The translations under genes were made by a program, and so were the position numbers. Positions 61,177 to 64,000 of a stretch of 64,000 nucleotides of DNA are shown piece by piece. The stretch lies in contig CANNZV010001188.1 in assembly GCA_947561585.1 (NCBI GenBank), positions 301,714 to 365,713 of the forward strand, written 5' to 3'. Within the stretch, counting starts at the first letter, position 1. Every line of letters starts with the position of its first letter. A model generated the notes under the pieces. The model did not search any database. It saw only the letters and a list, made by a program, of their open reading frames with translations, and was not told the DNA's origin. Source of the DNA: Caprella mutica (Eukaryota > Arthropoda > Malacostraca > Amphipoda > Caprellidae).

Positions 61177-61837
61177 CTGCGGAGGGAGTGCAAAATGAAT
61201 GGAGTTAGGGAATGCTGCCTTTTAGATACTATTACTAGTAATGATGTAAACACAATTATTCACCAAACGTCAATACTCAATATATGTATTAAAATAATTT
61301 GTTTTGTGGCAAATAAAAAAGAGAGAGCGCTGGAGGTTAGATATAGAGACTTTAATTCAGCGCTACAGGGACAGTAGTTAACTAGCTGATTATACAGCAC
61401 TGCTTTCTACTTTCAGATAAAATTTAAAATGTTCCTCCTCCCTAAGAATTTTTTAATTGTTAAGTAATAACTTCTGAGAGAACATGAGAAATTACACTAT
61501 AAACAGGTTTTAGTTATTTGTTGAAAATGAGAAAACGCAACATCACGATTCAGCCGCAAGTAACGGTAGTATTCAATTCATGGAACATAAAGACGCTTAA
61601 AGTTAAGTGTCCAGATCAAAAATTTAGGATTTAGCCATATTTTTCGAAGAACTTGGAAGTCTAGCTAATATTTTGGTAAATTCTTGTGGCAGAATCTTTT
61701 ACTCAACTTTTTGATATTCCATTGGGTCGAGTCTGATAAATTTTGCTATGTGATCTTGGGAGCTTCCTAGTGTTTTGATATATTTGTGACAGTTAATTGA
61801 TAAAAACCATTCAATTTTTGCTTTCATTTATGTTTAC

Positions 61838-61856
61838 CTGCGCTTAAAGTCTTCAT
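61838..61856 (-). CDS. Candidate first exon of the five-Ig gene
   Basis: Minus strand: ATG at 61856-61854 reads MKTLSA and stops in phase 1 at CAG|GTAAAC. That is the phase needed by the exon starting at 61176. The joined start (MKTLSAVVLGSIPW) has a short hydrophobic core. It parallels MKILAP...VVLGSIS of the first Ig gene but is weaker, and no promoter motif is obvious upstream. Confidence 0.3.
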
Positions 61857-61954
61857 GTTGAAGAATTAATAGTGATGTCTCAAAATTATTTTACTGTTTT
61901 TTTTTGCCATCGAATTCTTTCCTTTTCTCTTTGAAAATTTTGGAAAATGGGTAA

Positions 61955-61992
61955 TTACGGGTAATTGCTTTGGAAAAAGCTATTACCCGTAA
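61955..61992. repeat. Hairpin TTACGGGTAAT / ATTACCCGTAA
   Basis: Arms TTACGGGTAATTGCTTT and AAAAGCTATTACCCGTAA surround a three-base loop with one bulge. It lies just beyond the possible first exon of the minus-strand Ig gene. Function unknown. Confidence 0.5.
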
Positions 61993-62301
61993 ACTAGATC
62001 ATCAGTAGGTATGAACTTAGATGAAAAAAAGCTAAAGTACTTATCAAGTGTAAATTGAGCAATTGTATTATAGAATCTAGAGTATACAATCTGAAGCAAT
62101 ATAATTTTATTATCCCTATTATAGATTATTATAAAGATAAAGTTTTACCTGTTTTATTGATGCAATAGATTATCGAATTGAAGCAAATGTATTCGGTGTC
62201 AATTGTCCGAACAAAAATTTGGTCGTATTGTTTTTAATTAAATGATAGTTATTTAAAATTGTAATATAGAAAAACCATGAAATGGGAAAATATTTTTACT
62301 T

Positions 62302-62810
62302 ATCCCTAATGAGTTAGGGATACTTTGACTATCAGAATGAACGGGAAGGCTTGACTATGTGTTTAAAAACAAATGTCTTATTTATAAACCTGGTACTGTA
62401 TTTTCTACCAGTTGTTAGTATATATACTAAACTAATGTGTACCACATTTAAAGTAAAAGAATTGATCATATAAGGAGAAATAAATATATAGGCATATAAT
62501 ACATTGGTAACTGAGAGAGCAGAGCTGTGATTGGGTGGAGCGTAACCCAATTCCGCCTCGCGCATGTGTGTACTCCATGAAAACGTTGACTGCTCATAGG
62601 CTAACTAAACTGTATTTATCTACGTTGCCACACGTCACCACAGTACAGTTAATTTCCTAATTTACGTGATTTACGCTGAAATATTTTTTAAACTATTAAA
62701 TACAAAAATATATTTGGTATTTATGTAGGAACAAAGTCAAGAAAGGCCGGTGAATTTAAAGGAAAAACATGAAAAATTTAAAATAATTTAAAATGAATAT
62801 ATGCCTAGAA
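62302..62810. mobile_element. Second copy of the CCTAATGAGT MITE
   Basis: It matches 45493-46020 in the same orientation along most of its length (for example ACTATCAGAATGAACGGGAA, TATTTGGTATTTATGTAGGA). The left end carries a small hairpin (TATCCCTAA-TGAG-TTAGGGATA) and the right terminus GTCAAACTCATTAGG is missing, so this copy is truncated or rearranged at the right. Confidence 0.7.
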
Positions 62811-64000
62811 AACACACAAATAATAACTTTATAAAATAATATAATAACATTATATGATAAAATAACCTATAATAACAAGTTCAAAAGTATAAAATGTATT
62901 AATTAATTTCCTAATCAAATCCCTGATTATTAATTAATTGAAATTGTTGAGAACATTCCAGTTCGTAATTTATGATTACACATTTTTTATATCCGAAAAT
63001 CATGTTTTTCCATTTTATTTATTATTCAATAACTTACAATTTATTGAAAAAAGATATATAAATTAAACGGAGGCTGATTTCTTTATATGGATAAACATAA
63101 CAAATAAAAGTGTTTCGCCCAAATTTACCTTTGGCAATAAACTTTCGGTCAAGTGTCCTCACTCGAATGTATTACCTTCACGCATGATAATGAGAGACTT
63201 ATAAAATGTACTCTGTTTGGATTTTTATAACAAATTATTTCGTCATTTCTATATTACTACAATTGCCAACCATCAACTCTCATCTTACAATGATTGCTAA
63301 ATATTGAACAAGACAATAACAAAATTTATTTTAATATGTTCAATAATCCAGTAAACTCACAATAACATTTTTACACGATATTCATATTTATTGAAGTTGA
63401 TGTAACTTGTAAAATAGTCACCCTAATATATAGTATATAATATTTAGTATAAAATATATAGTATAAAATATATATTACATACTATAATATACAGTGTGTA
63501 TTTGTCTATTGGTTGGTTGGTTATCACTTATCAGAAAAAATGACATGCTTTTAACATTTAATTAAGTTTAAAGATGATTACATGACTAGATTATATTTTT
63601 GGATTACAGATATCCGGATAACCGAAATACGGAAAATTAAAATACTGAAAACTGAAAAATTTCAGAAAACCAATAATTATGGATAATACAGAACACCGAA
63701 AAAGTTCGGAAAACCGTAAATGTTCGAAACGTGAAAAAGTTCGGAAAACTAAAAAATAAATTAAAATCGAAAAATACGAGACGACCAAAAATTAAGGAAG
63801 TAATAAAGAAACCATGGTTCGTCTAATTTCATGAATAATAACACTAGAGAAATTTGGATAACAGAAAAGAAAAAATCCGGACAACAGTAAAATGAGAGCA
63901 AAAAAGATGATAATTAAAAAAATTCTGAATAATTTTTTTTATGCATAATAAAAAAAAATCTTAATGGTTTATTTATTATATTATATTGGACAGGTAAAAC
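62811..64000. other. AT-rich non-coding right end
   Basis: There is a TATAGTATAAAATATA-type simple repeat at 63425-63490. From about 63610 to 63930 there is a loose array of CGGAAAAC/AACCGAAA motifs about 10-13 bases apart. These motifs produce a spurious minus-strand reading frame. No gene is recognised; the 5' end of the five-Ig transcript could lie here. Confidence 0.45.

Noticed and set aside
63591..63788. Minus-strand frame rich in Phe and Arg
   Set aside because: It is the translation of a loose CGGAAAAC repeat.

Overview
The window is AT-rich eukaryotic DNA: short exons bounded by GT...AG, introns full of simple repeats, and many non-autonomous DNA transposons. It looks like an arthropod, most likely an insect. 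The reasons are a TATA box plus TCAGT initiator at the expected spacing, a very large lipid-transfer apolipoprotein with a furin site splitting it into about 85 kDa and over 300 kDa parts (as in insect lipid transfer particle), and fasciclin III-like Ig proteins. The species cannot be fixed from the sequence alone.

Layout. 1-7.3 kb is a transposon graveyard: a hAT-like MITE with a perfect 8-bp target duplication, a 3.3-kb foldback palindrome with a pogo/Tigger-like element at its centre, then three more long hairpins head to tail. 7.36-11.15 kb holds a four-exon gene for an unrecognised secreted protein. It carries a frameshift, a second probable frameshift and an in-frame stop, so it is called a pseudogene. 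12.5-41.4 kb is one gene. I could chain 66 exons with compatible phases at every junction into 11,166 coding bases, or 3,721 residues. It is a large lipid transfer protein (LPD_N, helical domain, furin site, lipid-binding beta region, VWD, C8-like, VWA-like C-terminus), best matched to Apoltp (apoLTP-II/I). 44.0-48.8 kb (+) and 56.6-61.2 kb (-) hold two related, tail-to-tail genes for Ig-domain proteins with GPI-anchor-like tails. Each Ig domain is split over an 'a' and a 'b' exon of conserved length and phase. Between them lie a pogo-like element, a mariner-like element with transposase remnants, and a palindromic satellite array containing a tRNA-derived SINE. 61.9-64 kb is non-coding, with a second copy of the MITE found in the first Ig gene.

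The lipoprotein would be secreted, cleaved and used for lipid transport in hemolymph. The Ig pair are predicted cell-surface adhesion or recognition proteins. No functional link between them is visible. The most interesting items are the modular Ig cassettes with a near-identical conversion-like patch between the inverted copies, the C-terminal architecture and extra basic cleavage sites of the lipoprotein, and the stacked hairpins at the left end.
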